The notes under the pieces were generated by a model, which made no database searches, was not told the DNA's origin, and saw nothing but the letters and a program-made list of their open reading frames with translations. Shown here piece after piece: positions 1-19,565 of a stretch of 64,000 nucleotides of DNA. The stretch comes from Styela clava (Eukaryota > Chordata > Ascidiacea > Stolidobranchia > Styelidae): assembly GCF_964204865.1 (NCBI RefSeq), contig NC_135262.1:6944001-7008000 (forward strand), read 5' to 3'. The number at the start of each line of letters is the position of its first letter. The first letter of the stretch is position 1. A program made the position numbers and the translations under genes.

Positions 1-156
1 TTTTACTTTCTACATCCTCCACAATTTCATTCATAATGACATATTATCAGTTGTCTTATCGTTAATTTTTTTCTACTGATAAAATTTATCGCTGAAATAA
101 TATTTTTTATCACTACTGCATTTTGATAAGTATATATATCAAGATATACAAAATTT

Positions 157-331
157 GGTACTCCCGTAGTATGTGTACCAGGTTGGGGTTAGGCCATAAT
201 TTCAGGTACAAATACTACGGGAGTCACTTGGCTAGTCCCCAAACTCGTAATAGAACAAAAATAAGGAAAATTGGAATAAAATTATGGCCTAACCCTAACC
301 TGGTACACATACTCTACAAAGGTAGAGTGCC
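157..331. mobile_element. MITE family A, 175-bp copy with 8-bp TSD
   Basis: The ends are GGTACTCCCGTAGTATGTG and, inverted, GGCACTCTACC. The flanks 149-156 and 332-339 are both CAAAATTT, a perfect 8-bp target-site duplication. The core carries ggttagggttaggcc-type sequence in inverted orientation, so the element can fold back. It lies just upstream of the first coiled-coil exon. Confidence 0.8.
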
Positions 332-442
332 CAAAATTTATCTTTGAATTATACATGGCATAGCACATGATATTGGGTATAAATTATACAACACAAGATC
401 GCTTTTGTCATTCTATATTTTACTGAAATTTTTTTCTAGACA

Positions 443-3400
443 ATGAATAAAAGTACATTGGTAGAATATGAAAAGAAATATGAAAAATGTCTGCAAAATC
501 TCACACAAGAACAAGAAAAATCGAAAAATCTGACTGATGAAATTACAGCTATGCAAGTTGAGTTCAAAAAGGTGATGCAGAAATTTTATTGTTTTCTAAA
601 AAATTTAGTATAAATTTTTATGGTTCAGCATTGCCCAATTCTTCCATTCTGCCATTACCCAATTTATTTCCCCCTGTGGGGTGGGGGACGTGCTGAACGT
701 GGGGTTTAAATCGGAAATGCATAACTTGTGGCATTAATGCAGTTTGGTCTAGTGCTTTGGGTACTCCAGTAGTATGTGTATCAGGTCAGAGTTGGGCCAT
801 AATTTTATTTCGATTTTTCTTGTTTTTTCTGGGACTGTCTGTGTTAGCCAAGTGAATATGCCCCTGCCCATAGGTTCGGTCCCTTTACACAACTTGATGT
901 AAAGTAGGCGAACAAAATTAGTTACCTCCATATTGGTACACGCACTTCTGGAGTGCCGCTAGGTCATCCCGCCTTTTTCATTCTTGAGCCTATATTGTTT
1001 GTTTTATGTTCTTCCTAGAGGTGACATGAACTTTTGCCGACTGAGCTTGTGGGTTGATAAAGCGATTCAAATCATTTGATTCACTGACCCTATTAACCCA
1101 GGTGTACCATAGGGGGCCACTGGGCTTCTCGTGACTAGAAACGGTTATTATGACATCACGTTTTTCAGTACCATGACTTTTTATTACAGCTTTGAGCTTA
1201 ACTTGTTTTAATTTCAACTATTACCAAATATACTTATAGTTGCAATTTGGTAGTTACGCAAATTTTTTTATAAAATTGATTTATGACATAATCACATTTA
1301 CAAAAAGGATTCTTTAATTAATGATTGTCTTTTTTTGCTGAGTAATATTTTTTTTATATTGTCAGAAACTTGACGAAGCCACGGAAAAGGCAAACACCGA
1401 TTGTTCTGTAAGTTTTCAATTTTGATGGGCTCATGGCGCCTCTGTTGGTCAACTTTACCCAATTCCATATAATCTTTTTGAAAGTTTAATTTAATGACAT
1501 GCATATATATGTTGTTGGGCAATGTGTGCACCAAAGACACAAGAATTTTGACATCTTTTGATTTACTATAACCGGGTTAATGCCGTGAAGTACGTTGAGA
1601 ATATCTGTTTTCTATGTTACCTGGGTAAACTCGTAACAATGATATATTCAAATAATATATTTATATACCATGCTGAGTACATGTCCCTGAACCCAAATTC
1701 TCGAGTCAAATCGAGTTATTTATCATCTGAGTCGCAGTTTGAGTCACAGCACTCCCAAGTCACGGGTTGAGCTGCTTTTTGAGTCCCGACGTCCCAGAGT
1801 CAAAAAAGTTGTCGTTTCACTTAAATGACTCAAGAGTTGAATCACTTTGAGTCTTCCAAAGTAGTGACTCTGTTAGAGTGGTTACTCCACCTTCACATCT
1901 GGCTGATCATGATTGGTCATTTATGTCGGGCATGCTCCGCCATCTGGGGAAATGCTAGTTGCCAGAAATACAATTAAGAATCACAGAAAACAGTAAAATT
2001 GGTAAATGTTACCATTTTTACCTTTGTTTTTCAAAATCAAAATGCACTTTCAGAAACTCAACCTTCGTATTGATTCACTTGAAGAAGGTCTGATGGAAGC
2101 AGACAAAGAAATTGAAGATGAAAAGAAAAAATATGAAGAATTACAGAAGAAATTCGAAGAAAACGAGAAAAATCATAATAGAGTTGGTGCTACCAGAACA
2201 AGGCGCAGTGATAAAATGGTTAGTTTTCTTGTGTTTCGGACTGATTTCTAACTTTTTAGACACCAGAGCAAGCAGTCTTCGCTCATTTAGAGGAATGTGA
2301 CTGGAAGAAATTGTGTATTTGCAATTGCTGTAATTGACAGAGGGGGTTGCTAACCACTATGTTTAAATTTGGTATTGATTACTAGCCTCCTCTAAATCTA
2401 ATTGGGGGCTCCCGAAGTATGCAAACCAAGATGGCGGACATCGGAATGTAATATGTGTACTAGGTTAGGGTTAGGCCATAATTTTAGGTATAAATACTAC
2501 GGGAGGCTCTTGGCTAGTCTTCGAACTGATAATAGGACTAAAATAAGGAAAATTGGAAAAAAATTATCGTCTAACCTAACCTGTTACCCATGTTACGTTC
2601 CGATGTCCGCCATCTTGGTTCGCATACTTCGGGAGCACCTCTAATTGTGATAAGACAAAGAAGACGATGGCTTGACTGCATAATATTCTGAAGACTCTCT
2701 TGACTCCAATTACTGAAGAAAGAAGTCTAACCCAATGGTTAGACCAGTGGTTTTTGGACCAGGGGCTAATAATTTTGCCCACATTAATAGGCGGGCCATG
2801 TTAGTGTGACGTAAAAAGTTACATTTTATGAACCGAATTTTATTTAACAGTGTTACATAAGAAAAAGTGGAAAACAATATGCCACGTACTAAAACTAAAT
2901 TTAATCGCAAACTCAACAAATTCAGATTTCAATAACAACAACTATGTTATCCATGCAGAATTGATTACAAGTAGAAATATTTGGCAGCATCAGACAGGCC
3001 GGATTGAATCACCCAACGGGCCGAATTTGGCCCTCGGGCTGTAGTTTGCCTTGGACAAGAAGTCCGTGTGCCATATCTTATCATTGTTTTCTTCCAAAAT
3101 TAAATGCAAACAATTTTTTTACCTTTAGAATGGCGAAGTCGATATTTTAAAAGAAAATTTACAAAAATGTGATGTGAAATATAAAGAAGAAAAACAAAAA
3201 ACACAAGCACTCACAACTCAATTAAAAACTGAGAGAAAACGATGTGCTGAGTTAGTTGCTCGACTTGAGCATGCTACTGTAAGAAATGTGAGTTGGAGTA
3301 TTACCGACATATTTAGTTTTCTTGATTGCACTACAACGCTCATAGCTGAAGCATTAAAACAAAAATATTTTTTTTAAAAGAGAAATCCACCTTTCAAATT

Positions 3401-6400
3401 TCTTGTATGTCTCTTTCAAACTTCATGTATCGTATTTCAAACAGAAAACCAAGCATGCAGGATTAGACACTGACGATGGAAAAGAATTGTTCATGGAAAG
3501 AGAAAAAAACAAAAGTTTGACGAAAAAGTTATCTGAAAAAGAAGAAGAATTTTCTAAGGTCAGCATCATTTTGAAACTCCAGTTAACTGAATATCTGTTA
3601 AATTGTTACCTTATATCGTAACATGGAGAGACTGAGATGTGAAAACTCTTCAAAATAATTTCGACTGATCACATGCACTATAGTTGCACGGAATTTAAAT
3701 TGTGTTTTGCTTGATAAAACCCAAATTAAATTGGCCTAAAATTGCTCACATTTGTTTGGGAATGTGATTCAATTTGGCGCACAAGAAGTGTTCACAAGTA
3801 CCAGTATGGGGTGTAAGTCTCCGAACTTGTGATAGAACGAAAATAAGGAAAAACAGAATTAAATTATGAACTAACCTTAACCTGGTACAAATACTACGGC
3901 AGTACCTTTAATTTTAATATGTAAATGTGGAGAAGTTATAAATTTTCATATATAGTTTTTTGCTAGTGCTATTTTTTTTTTTTTCAAAAAACAAAATATT
4001 GGTATTTTTTAGTGTCCCTAAACTTGTTTTGAGTGTTGAGTCATATCCTAAGTTGGAGTCACTGGGGAATCAGAGTCACTGAGTTTAAATGTCTCGAGTC
4101 ACTTTGAGTTTAATAAATAATCACTCAAGCCTTCCCACTATATGCAAAAACATGAGCCTGCATGATACTGGGTAAATATAGCCCTGTATATAGCCCTTTG
4201 TTTTCATGCTAATAATCGAAAATCTCTTTAATTTTAGAAATTGAAAGAAGTACAGAAACGTTTTGAAGCCACCAAAAAGGTATTCTTGTTTTTATTTACA
4301 ATTTTGTATTTGTAAAGATGTTTATTTTTGCAGTCAATTATAATTAATTCTCTGTCCGTGAGGTATTACACCAGGGCCTCTCAAAGATCCGTAAACAAAA
4401 CTCTATAATTACTGGGGGCTGGTCCTTCCAGAAATTATATTTCGGCATTCTTAAACGCGCACTTCCTCAGCGTTACAGCTTTTTCCATATATAGTCCAGT
4501 GCAAATACGAGCAAATTATAAAATAACCTTTAAAACTGAATGTCATTTAATAAAAGGAAAACTTCACATATCCAAAGTTGGGCCAATAATTTAAAATAAA
4601 AAATTAGGTACAGTCGAATACTCGGAAGATCTGGATTCGGACTACGGTCTGTCAGTTGAGTAGCCCTACTTTACGCTATTACAAATATTTTGTTATATTC
4701 TTGATTTAAAATGCTGAATATAAACAATTGTAAATTGATTTGAGTTTCCGATTTAATTTTGAATAAATGAATAATATCGAATCAACTTTGTTTCTATAAC
4801 CTCAGTGTTTGAATGATCGTATCAATGAGTTGGAAGACAGTTGCATGGAAGCCGATCAGGAATATGAAGAGGAGAAAAAAAAAACTTCACAACTGGAAAA
4901 AAAAATTCTTGTTCTCGAACAACGAGTCAAAAAAGTTTCGCAGGTAGCATCTACAAAGGTGGGTATTCAATTTTACTTCAATGAATGAATGTGGTCAAAA
5001 ATGAATTATCAGATGTGGCACAACTGAAAAATCTATTTTATTACTGTTAAGGCATTATAATGGTTAATATTAAAAGAGTGATAACTTGAATAATTCATTG
5101 TAACATGCAACTTTTATCAATAGAATCTCGGGTGTAGCCAGGAATTTTCAAATAGGGGGGGGGGGGGGGGGGTATGTATGATACAGAAGAAAAAAAAATT
5201 TACATTTTGAATAATTAAGAAAAAAGATATGGGCATTGAGGTGTATTTTTACAAACAAATAAATTGTGTTTTAGGATGAAAATTTTGGGCCTCAAAAAGC
5301 ACTCTTGAAAGAAGTTGAAGAGAAAGAAAATATGATTTCCAAACTTCGGATACAACTGACTACTAATGTTGAACCATTAGAGAGAGAGTAAGTTTGACTT
5401 GAATTTCAAACAAATGTCTATTTAATATCAGGGCTGTGGATTCGGGAAAGTTTACAATTGACTCTTAGACTGTTAAGAATACTCCTGTAGTATCTGTACA
5501 AGGTTAGGGTTAGGCCATAATTTTATTCTCATTTTTCCTATTTTAGTTCTATTACGAGTCCGGGGACTGTCTGTTGGTTATTCTTGTAAATATACCTCTT
5601 CTCTCGTAGTAATCAGTCTCTTTACACAACTTCATGTAAAGTAGGCGAACAAAATTAGTTACCTCCATGTTGGTACTCATACTTCTGAATCGCCTTGCTT
5701 TCTTGTTCATTTGTTCATTATCCTTGTAAAATACAGAGTGAACCAGCTTAAAGAGGAATTGAAAGTAAATGAAGAAAGAATGTCGACTCTGAAACAGAAG
5801 ATGACTTTTATGTCACAAGCTACTGATGAAGGTAATGGCGTTTTAATAAACGTTTGATGATTGTGGCATTTCATCTTACCCAGGATGAATATGGAAATTA
5901 TATCCTAAATACACTGAACAAATATTTTTTGTAATTCTTCATGTTTTGTCGAAAACATTGACTGAATTTTATGTTATATTGGGAAAAATTTTCGTAGTCA
6001 GACACGTTAAAACAAGTTTAAGGCAAAACTGAGTGTTTTTGTAAAAGAGCAGAGACAACGAATCATAATAGAGCCATTACTTTAAATAGTACAACATAAC
6101 ATCACGTAATTCTGTCTGTTTCACATTAACACTATTTAGGCACCAAAACAAGATCAGGTAGAGCCACACGAAGCTCAGTTGCATCTTCGAAGCAATCTGC
6201 ATTCTGTGGAGGCACCGGTGGTCTAGTTGTTCAAGATACAAAGGTTTATGTATTGGAAATGGAGATTTCTGATTTCCAAAGACGAGTCAAATTTCTTGAG
6301 AAAGAACTCGCTAAATATAAGGACATTGAAACAAAGAGGAGGTATGTGATTTTGACTATTTAGAAAGCACATGTGCACACATGTACAATCAGCATTGATG

Positions 6401-7660
6401 TGAAAATAGTTACCAATGTGCAGACATACATAACAGGTATATTTGTGTCTTTTATTATATATTTAGGACTGAAAACATGGAACTCCTTGAAGAAAACAAC
6501 AAATATCGTTCGATTATTAAGAGGTTTCGAGAAAAGAAACTTACATCTGGTGATGTGTTATCAGGTATACTATGTGTGTAGATCAATATCTAGCCAATAC
6601 TCTTGCAAATGTTGTCACCACACATACTTGCAGCCTCACTCATGTGCTTTTCAACAAAGTTTTTATTCAGTATTTTTTTAGCCAAAATTCTCACATACGA
6701 TTTCCTATTCAAGTCTGCCACAAATGTGTTTATCAATTCTGGTTTCTGTTCCACATTCACATTTCAATCTAAGACTTACACACATGCATTTTTAAAACAA
6801 GGTTTCGGGTGATTTTTTAACAAACCCACACATGTTTATTTTCCAAATCAAAACATCTGCACACATGTTTGCCGAACAAAAATATAAGTTCACACTGAAA
6901 GAACTTCATCATTTTTTAATTTTACAGATATAATTCACGGTATTTCTCACATGTTTGCCGAACGAAAGTTTCTCATATATAGGTTCACACTGTGAAAGAA
7001 CTTCATCATTTTTTAATTTTACAGATATAATTCACGGTATTTCTCACATGTTTGCCGAACGAAAGCTCTCCCATATATATTTTCACACTGTGAAAGAACT
7101 TCATCATTTTTTAATTTTACAGATATAATTCACGGTATTTCTCACATGTTTGCCGAACGAAAGTTCTCTCATATATAGGTTCACACTGTGAAAGAACTTC
7201 ATCATTTTTTAATTTTACAGATATAATTCACGGTATTTCTCACATGTTTGCCGAACGAAAGCTCTCCCATATATATTTTCACACTGTGAAAGAACTTCAT
7301 CATTTTTTAATTTTACAGATATAATTCACGGTATTTCTCACATGTTTGCCGAACGAAAGTTCTCTCATATATAGGTTCACACTGTGAAAGAACTTCATCA
7401 TTTTTTAATTTTACAGATATAATTCACGGTATTTCTCACATGTTTGCCGAACGAAAGCTCTCCCATATATATTTTCACACTGTGAAAGAACTTCATCATT
7501 TTTTAATTTTACAGATATAATTCACGGTATTTCTCTTTTTATTTCAGAGAACTCTTCCATTATGAATCAAACCATGAGTAGCAGTGTTGATGAAAGACCA
7601 CAAAGAAAAGAGCTTCCATCAGCACATGCAAGTCAAGAAGATAACTGTAAAAATCAGTAG
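443..7660 (+). CDS. Coiled-coil protein, 12 exons, 471 aa, family not recognised
   Basis: Exons 443-571, 1366-1407, 2054-2218, 3129-3278, 3445-3558, 4238-4279, 4806-4958, 5275-5387, 5737-5831, 6140-6341, 6467-6564 and 7548-7660 (TAG 7658-7660) all have GT-AG borders, and the phases close to one frame. The protein is almost entirely Lys/Glu-rich heptads (for example EEGLMEADKEIEDEKKK), so a long coiled coil is predicted. A non-helical Ser/Gly/Arg-rich hinge near residue 340 (RSGRATRSSVASSK, FCGGTGG) is followed by a second coil and a polar tail. No motor, zinc-finger or membrane segment is visible. Exons 2+3 and 6+7 look like a duplicated block. An acceptor (tttttctag) ends at 439, only 3 nt before the ATG. 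The start may therefore follow a 5' UTR intron or trans-splice site, or the exon may be internal with the true start upstream of the window. A structural, centrosomal or tether role would be guesswork. Confidence 0.8.
760..957. mobile_element. MITE family A, copy in intron 1 of coiled-coil gene
   Basis: It begins GGTACTCCAGTAGTATGTG and ends with the inverted form (CTTCTGGAGTGCC). It shares the family core, including the gttagccaagtgaatat and gtaaagtaggcgaac segments. I see no clear TSD. Confidence 0.7.
2405..2639. mobile_element. MITE family A, long-TIR variant with 8-bp TSD
   Basis: Terminal inverted repeats of about 43 bp start GGGGCTCCCGAAGTATGC and contain AAGATGGCGGACATCGGAA near their inner end. 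The flanks 2397-2404 and 2640-2647 are both TCTAATTG. The inner part matches the core of the short-TIR copies such as 157-331. Confidence 0.88.
2745..3053. mobile_element. Degenerate hAT-like non-autonomous element
   Basis: The left end is CAGTGGTTTTTGGACC. The right end, inverted, reads CAAGGCAAACTACAGCCCG followed by GGGCCAAATTCGGCCCG. Both are typical of hAT (Charlie-type) termini. No clean 8-bp TSD was found, so the boundaries are approximate. It sits in intron 3 of the coiled-coil gene. Confidence 0.5.
3810..3906. mobile_element. MITE family A, right-end fragment
   Basis: It matches the family from the aacttgtgatagaacgaaaa segment to the terminal ctacggcagtacc. The left half is missing or too diverged to see. 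Confidence 0.6.
5155..5172 (+). repeat. Poly-G tract, 18 G
   Basis: An uninterrupted run of 18 G lies in intron 7 of the coiled-coil gene. It is about 100 bp upstream of the exon 8 acceptor (5274), is G-quadruplex-prone, and is likely to vary in length or be misassembled. Confidence 0.95.
5478..5694. mobile_element. MITE family A, copy in intron 8 of coiled-coil gene
   Basis: It carries the actcctgtagtatctgtac left end and the ggtactcatacttctgaatcgcc right end, with the family core between them. The ends are diverged and no TSD is clear. Confidence 0.65.
6863..7535 (+). repeat. 98-bp tandem repeat array, seven units, each with a 3' splice-like motif
   Basis: Unit starts (ACATGTTTGCCGAAC) fall at 6863, 6949, 7046, 7144, 7242, 7340 and 7438. 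The step is 97-98 bp after a shorter, diverged first unit. Every unit contains TTTTTTAATTTTACAG, with the AG ending at 6927, 7024, 7122, 7220, 7318, 7416 and 7514. Later units alternate between two versions (GTTCTCTCATATATAGG and GCTCTCCCATATATATT), so the true repeat is a dimer of about 196 bp. The array ends 12 bp before the real exon 12 acceptor of the coiled-coil gene (AG at 7546-7547). Confidence 0.95.
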
Positions 7661-8843
7661 CATGAATATTTATACCATACTGATGCTTTGTTTTCGTGTT
7701 CATAAAATGTCAGTCATCCTGTGAGCAAGGAATGAAATTTTTGAATGGAAAATCGCCAAGTGCACTGGCCAGGCAATTGCGACATACTTAGTAGTCATAG
7801 AAACTTTGCATGTAAGGTAGAGGTGAATATGAATGTATAGCTATATTTTGTAAGATTTTCTTCTGTTATTGTTCTTAATGTATCCATCGTATGATTTCTA
7901 TTATTTTTTGCATAACTTAAACTTTCTTATTGTTCAATCATTCTTCTTTGCTAATTTCGACTCACATTGAATTGGAGTGACTTTTGGATGTTTGTTTTGT
8001 TTCTGCCTTTGTAACCAATATCATTTCCGTTGTTCCTATCTGCTTTATTATTAACCTATACTTTCTGCCAGTCCGTGCACTGCCTTGGTCTGTTCTGTTT
8101 GTATTATATATGTAAATACACCTTACTTCTCAATGTGTTATATTATCTAACTTGGGATACTTTTAAACAATGAGTTAGTTGTTTTGAGTAAAAGAAACCG
8201 GTTGCATATGTGCACATTTTATTAGAATCTGTGGTTTTGTTTCCGCACAGTATTCAACAATGACGATCGAGAGAACGATCCTCCCTCCGGCTGCTTGATT
8301 TAGGATTCAGAAAAGTGATTGTGTACGTAATTACAAGATAAATAATTGCGCCCATAGTTTTGGAGGCACTGCAAAATCACGAAGAAAAATGCTGCTCAAA
8401 AAGGCTTTCAATTGCCATTGAGTACATATTTGCGCGCGTGGCGTGCAACTGCCTGTATATATTGAGTAATTCAATAATACAATTTAGAATTAGCAAATAG
8501 AGCGAACATTCGGTTTGAAGGCCACCAAATCTCACTTATTCCGATGCGTGTAAAAGGTGTGTGGTGGGCGTTGACGTCGGTGAAATATGGTCAGCTTATG
8601 GGCTGACATTTCAGTGGCAAGCCCACAATGGCGTTCGGTCGGATGCAATCACTATGCTAGAACTGCGCTTCAGATTAATAATGAAAACTAACCGCCTCTT
8701 TCCATATTTCCTTTACGTTTGATTACATTCAATGTTTTTATTATGTGGAATGACGTTGGCAAAGGAAAATGTTCTTCTGCTTTTTTAGTATATGTTTTGT
8801 TGTTTTATCGTCTCTTTATACTCCGCTTGTACATTAATAATGA

Positions 8844-9296
8844 TTGAGAGAAATTAACATACTACAAAAATTCATTGAACAAACATACAGCAATTCTACA
8901 GTCGTACTGTATGTGGTATCGTTTGCCGTCTCAGCCATTGTTTATTTCCGTTCTGCTTCGCTTGCTAAGTATAAGTCTATACCACAGTCTTTTGTATCGG
9001 CAATCGTAGGGTACCTCGAGAGTTGCGAAATGAACACGGGTTGGCTACGATATCGATGTAAGGGATTTGTCAATATTACGCTGCAAGAAATTATTCCGTT
9101 ATTTTCTCAATCTGTGATGGGTAGTAGCCGCGACAAAGTAGCTCCCAATTTCCAGAAATTCATTCCTAATTACGAGAAAATTTTGATATGTCATGCTGAT
9201 AAATCAGCTGGCCAAGTTCATGGATGGAAAAGATGTTTTTATGTCGGGTATTTCCAAGCCCGCCGCAACCGGAGTTATTTATCGATTGCGACATAA
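8844..9296 (+). other. Open reading frame of about 150 codons, doubtful gene
   Basis: The frame is open for about 450 nt, with the first ATG at about 9030. It encodes no motif I recognise and has no convincing flanking splice sites. A frame this long is only marginally unexpected in 64 kb of AT-rich DNA. It could be a chance frame, an exon of an unseen gene, or a transposon relic. Confidence 0.15.
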
Positions 9297-11769
9297 CTAT
9301 TATTATGTCGACTGAGCTGTCAATGTCGACGATCTTTTCTCCCAACTGATGTGTTTTGACACTTCCCTGTATTGGTTTCGCTGACTGTACAAAGTATACT
9401 TTTCGGGGAATATTGCACATAAAACAAACACAATCTAGGTAGACACACATACAGCAACTGTTTGTCAAAACTTCGAGCATTGGTTCAGATTACATATCAC
9501 TGAAACAAACACAAAGAAAACTTGTATTTCGGTGGGCGTAACCCTAGATGTTACACCTCCAAAACCATAATAGCCGGTCTTGTTTATGACTGAGCGACGT
9601 CCGTAGCGAGATCGTTAATTCAAAATGGAATAATTTATGGCTTAGGGCTTAATAAAACCGAACCAGAGAATGTGAAATTTTGCAACCGTTTGTTTTTTTT
9701 CTCCAACGGAGCGGACGAGCGTTCTTGCGTTGACCAGTTATGCATTTTTCATGAGTGACTTGATGGAAATGTATTCGATATCTGATAACACATTACCCCG
9801 CTAAAACTTGCCGGATAGCCTTCTAAAACACTGCCTTCATAATTTTGTGCCACATTTGCGAATTCCACATTAAATGATAACAAGTCTTGGCAAAATAGTT
9901 TGCATTAAACTATTAGTCCCCAGGTACAACATTAAACACCTAACTCAGTTGGTATAAAATTCGTACAAAGCAGGACCTCCATTTGAGCGCAACTTCAGGT
10001 GTGAAATTGAATGATATGCAACCTAAAGCTGTTTACAGTGTATCTATATATGGCATACACCTGCCGGTACCTTTTTTCAGAGAATGGATAAAAGCTAATA
10101 TTGGTCATGATAATTGGCAGTGGCATTAACAATAGGCTCATCTGGATATTATTCAACATCTTGAGTTGAATGAATATGCGAAACGCCTCATACAAAAAAT
10201 TAAAGTATGGCTGACATACATATGCTTTATCCCAGCTGCAAATATTAGTCTTCTTCAACTCATAAATTAAACGAAGTTTCAAGATTTATTTCCATTTTTT
10301 TCTCAAAACACACAAAAAGATTGAGGCTCCTTCAAGAACAGAAACAGACGTTCAAAACATTGACACGTGAAAGATGTTATCAAATACATGATGCTTTTTA
10401 CAAAACTTTGAAACTACAAGAACAAAAAAAAAATTCTGTCAATTCAAACCCCCTTAATGCGATTGAAAATTTGTAAACAAATTAATTGATTCTTCGCAAT
10501 AAAGCTCAAAAACGTAACATATTTAATCAAGATTGGGTAACTTGAAATAATGCAAATAAAAAATGGGAAAATTTTTTGCCGCAATGTTTTCCATTCACAA
10601 ATTTACTAAATTTGTAAACAAGTTTATCAATAATGAATAAGGCATTTCTGAGCTGAGCTTCTCATTATCTACTCTGTTCAAAAACACACTTGAACATTCT
10701 CAGCCATGTGTTTAACAATCATACTATGTTTAATATGCCAATTAAATTGTATGAACAAATTTATATTCATAGTTCAAATTTCGTGAGCAAACAAATAAAT
10801 CTTAATGGAATTCTGAAATTTCAGCCTTACAGGTGTCTCTTATAATCATTCATAGCTAGCACTTACATAAAATATGATATTTTTCATTAGGTTATACCAC
10901 CCAACACAAACCTAACTTTGCAATTTTACACCAACAAAAAACACCCCCTTAAGTGAGAGTGTGCTACACCTCATCATAAAATACAGAAAATACACACAGT
11001 GCAATCTGGTGGACCCGCTGAAAATTTATTAGAAATCCTATCAGTGGAAACGTCACCCAAGAAAAGAATTTAGTTTAAGTGGATCAACAATAGTCCATTT
11101 GTGATTTAAAAGAATAGCCAGTGTTTAAAATATTTCCGATTAAGCATGCCAAAATATATCCTGGTGTATAAATTAACAAATTTCCGATCTATAACACTCA
11201 ATCCAGCACAATTCAAACTCATCTATAATGTTTGAATTATAATTTTATAGGTTGGACTATTTTTGAATGTAGCTTCCTCATTTGGTATAGCGTTACTGCT
11301 TTCTGGGACAAACATGACGTCAGGACACGTAAAGTGCGCAAATTTGTGAAATTTGAACAAGAAATAAACATGTTCGAATTTGTACATACATATTAACAAA
11401 GAAAATTCATCCTGAATTCAACTTATCACGTTCAAGAGTAACAATCAGGTAAATATGTCCGATTCAATTCTCGGAAAATTCTAATGTGACATTACCAGAT
11501 TTAAAACGATAGCATAGCAGCGAAATCATGCGGAATTAATGTGGTGTCTGCTTGTGCACATATTTGTGACGCATATTTACGCTATAATGCAGTCTTCCAC
11601 AAAAATAAAAGTGCATTTGTGTGGTAGGATTTAGACCGCCAAATAAGATATTGAAAAAAAGTGAAAAAAATATCATATCAGCGAAATAAAAAAGAAGTTT
11701 GGTTGTTTGTATTTTAAAAAAGTGTGTTTAATGTCCGTCGCCACCATTTTTGGTGATGCAATATTAAAT

Positions 11770-11800
11770 GGGTGGTTGAACATCCAATTCACAACCACCC
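11770..11800 (-). promoter_or_regulatory. Stem-loop at the start of the UBALD 3' UTR
   Basis: GGGTGGTTG (11770-11778) pairs perfectly with CAACCACCC (11792-11800) across a 13-nt loop, starting 10 nt after the UBALD stop codon. It is GC-rich in an AT-rich background. Function is unknown. Confidence 0.6.
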
Positions 11801-11810
11801 TTCAAAATCA

Positions 11811-19565
<7,755 letters not shown>

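Larger units (their letters stand above)
7661..11810. other. Intergenic region between coiled-coil gene and UBALD
   Basis: The two genes converge here. I see no conserved protein segment. The stretch 8250-9650 is less AT-rich and holds one open frame, listed separately. The rest is AT-rich without obvious repeats apart from the UBALD 3' UTR hairpin at 11770-11800. Confidence 0.6.

Noticed and set aside
180-310. ggttagggttagg / ccctaaccctaacc motifs that look telomeric (TTAGGG-like)
   Set aside because: The motif recurs only as a 2-unit segment inside every copy of MITE family A, so it belongs to the element core and is not a telomeric or interstitial telomere repeat.
6373-6812. Overlapping open frames in the last coiled-coil intron (up to 102 codons)
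   Set aside because: The region lies between a well-defined donor (6564) and acceptor (7547) or overlaps exon 11 in another frame; the peptides are low-complexity and unconserved.
6863-7535. CRISPR-like regularly spaced repeats
   Set aside because: The whole 98-bp unit is repeated without unique spacers, and it lies in an intron of an animal gene.
9166-9480. 104-codon open frame on the minus strand
   Set aside because: It overlaps another open frame, has no homology I recognise and no splice context; probably chance.
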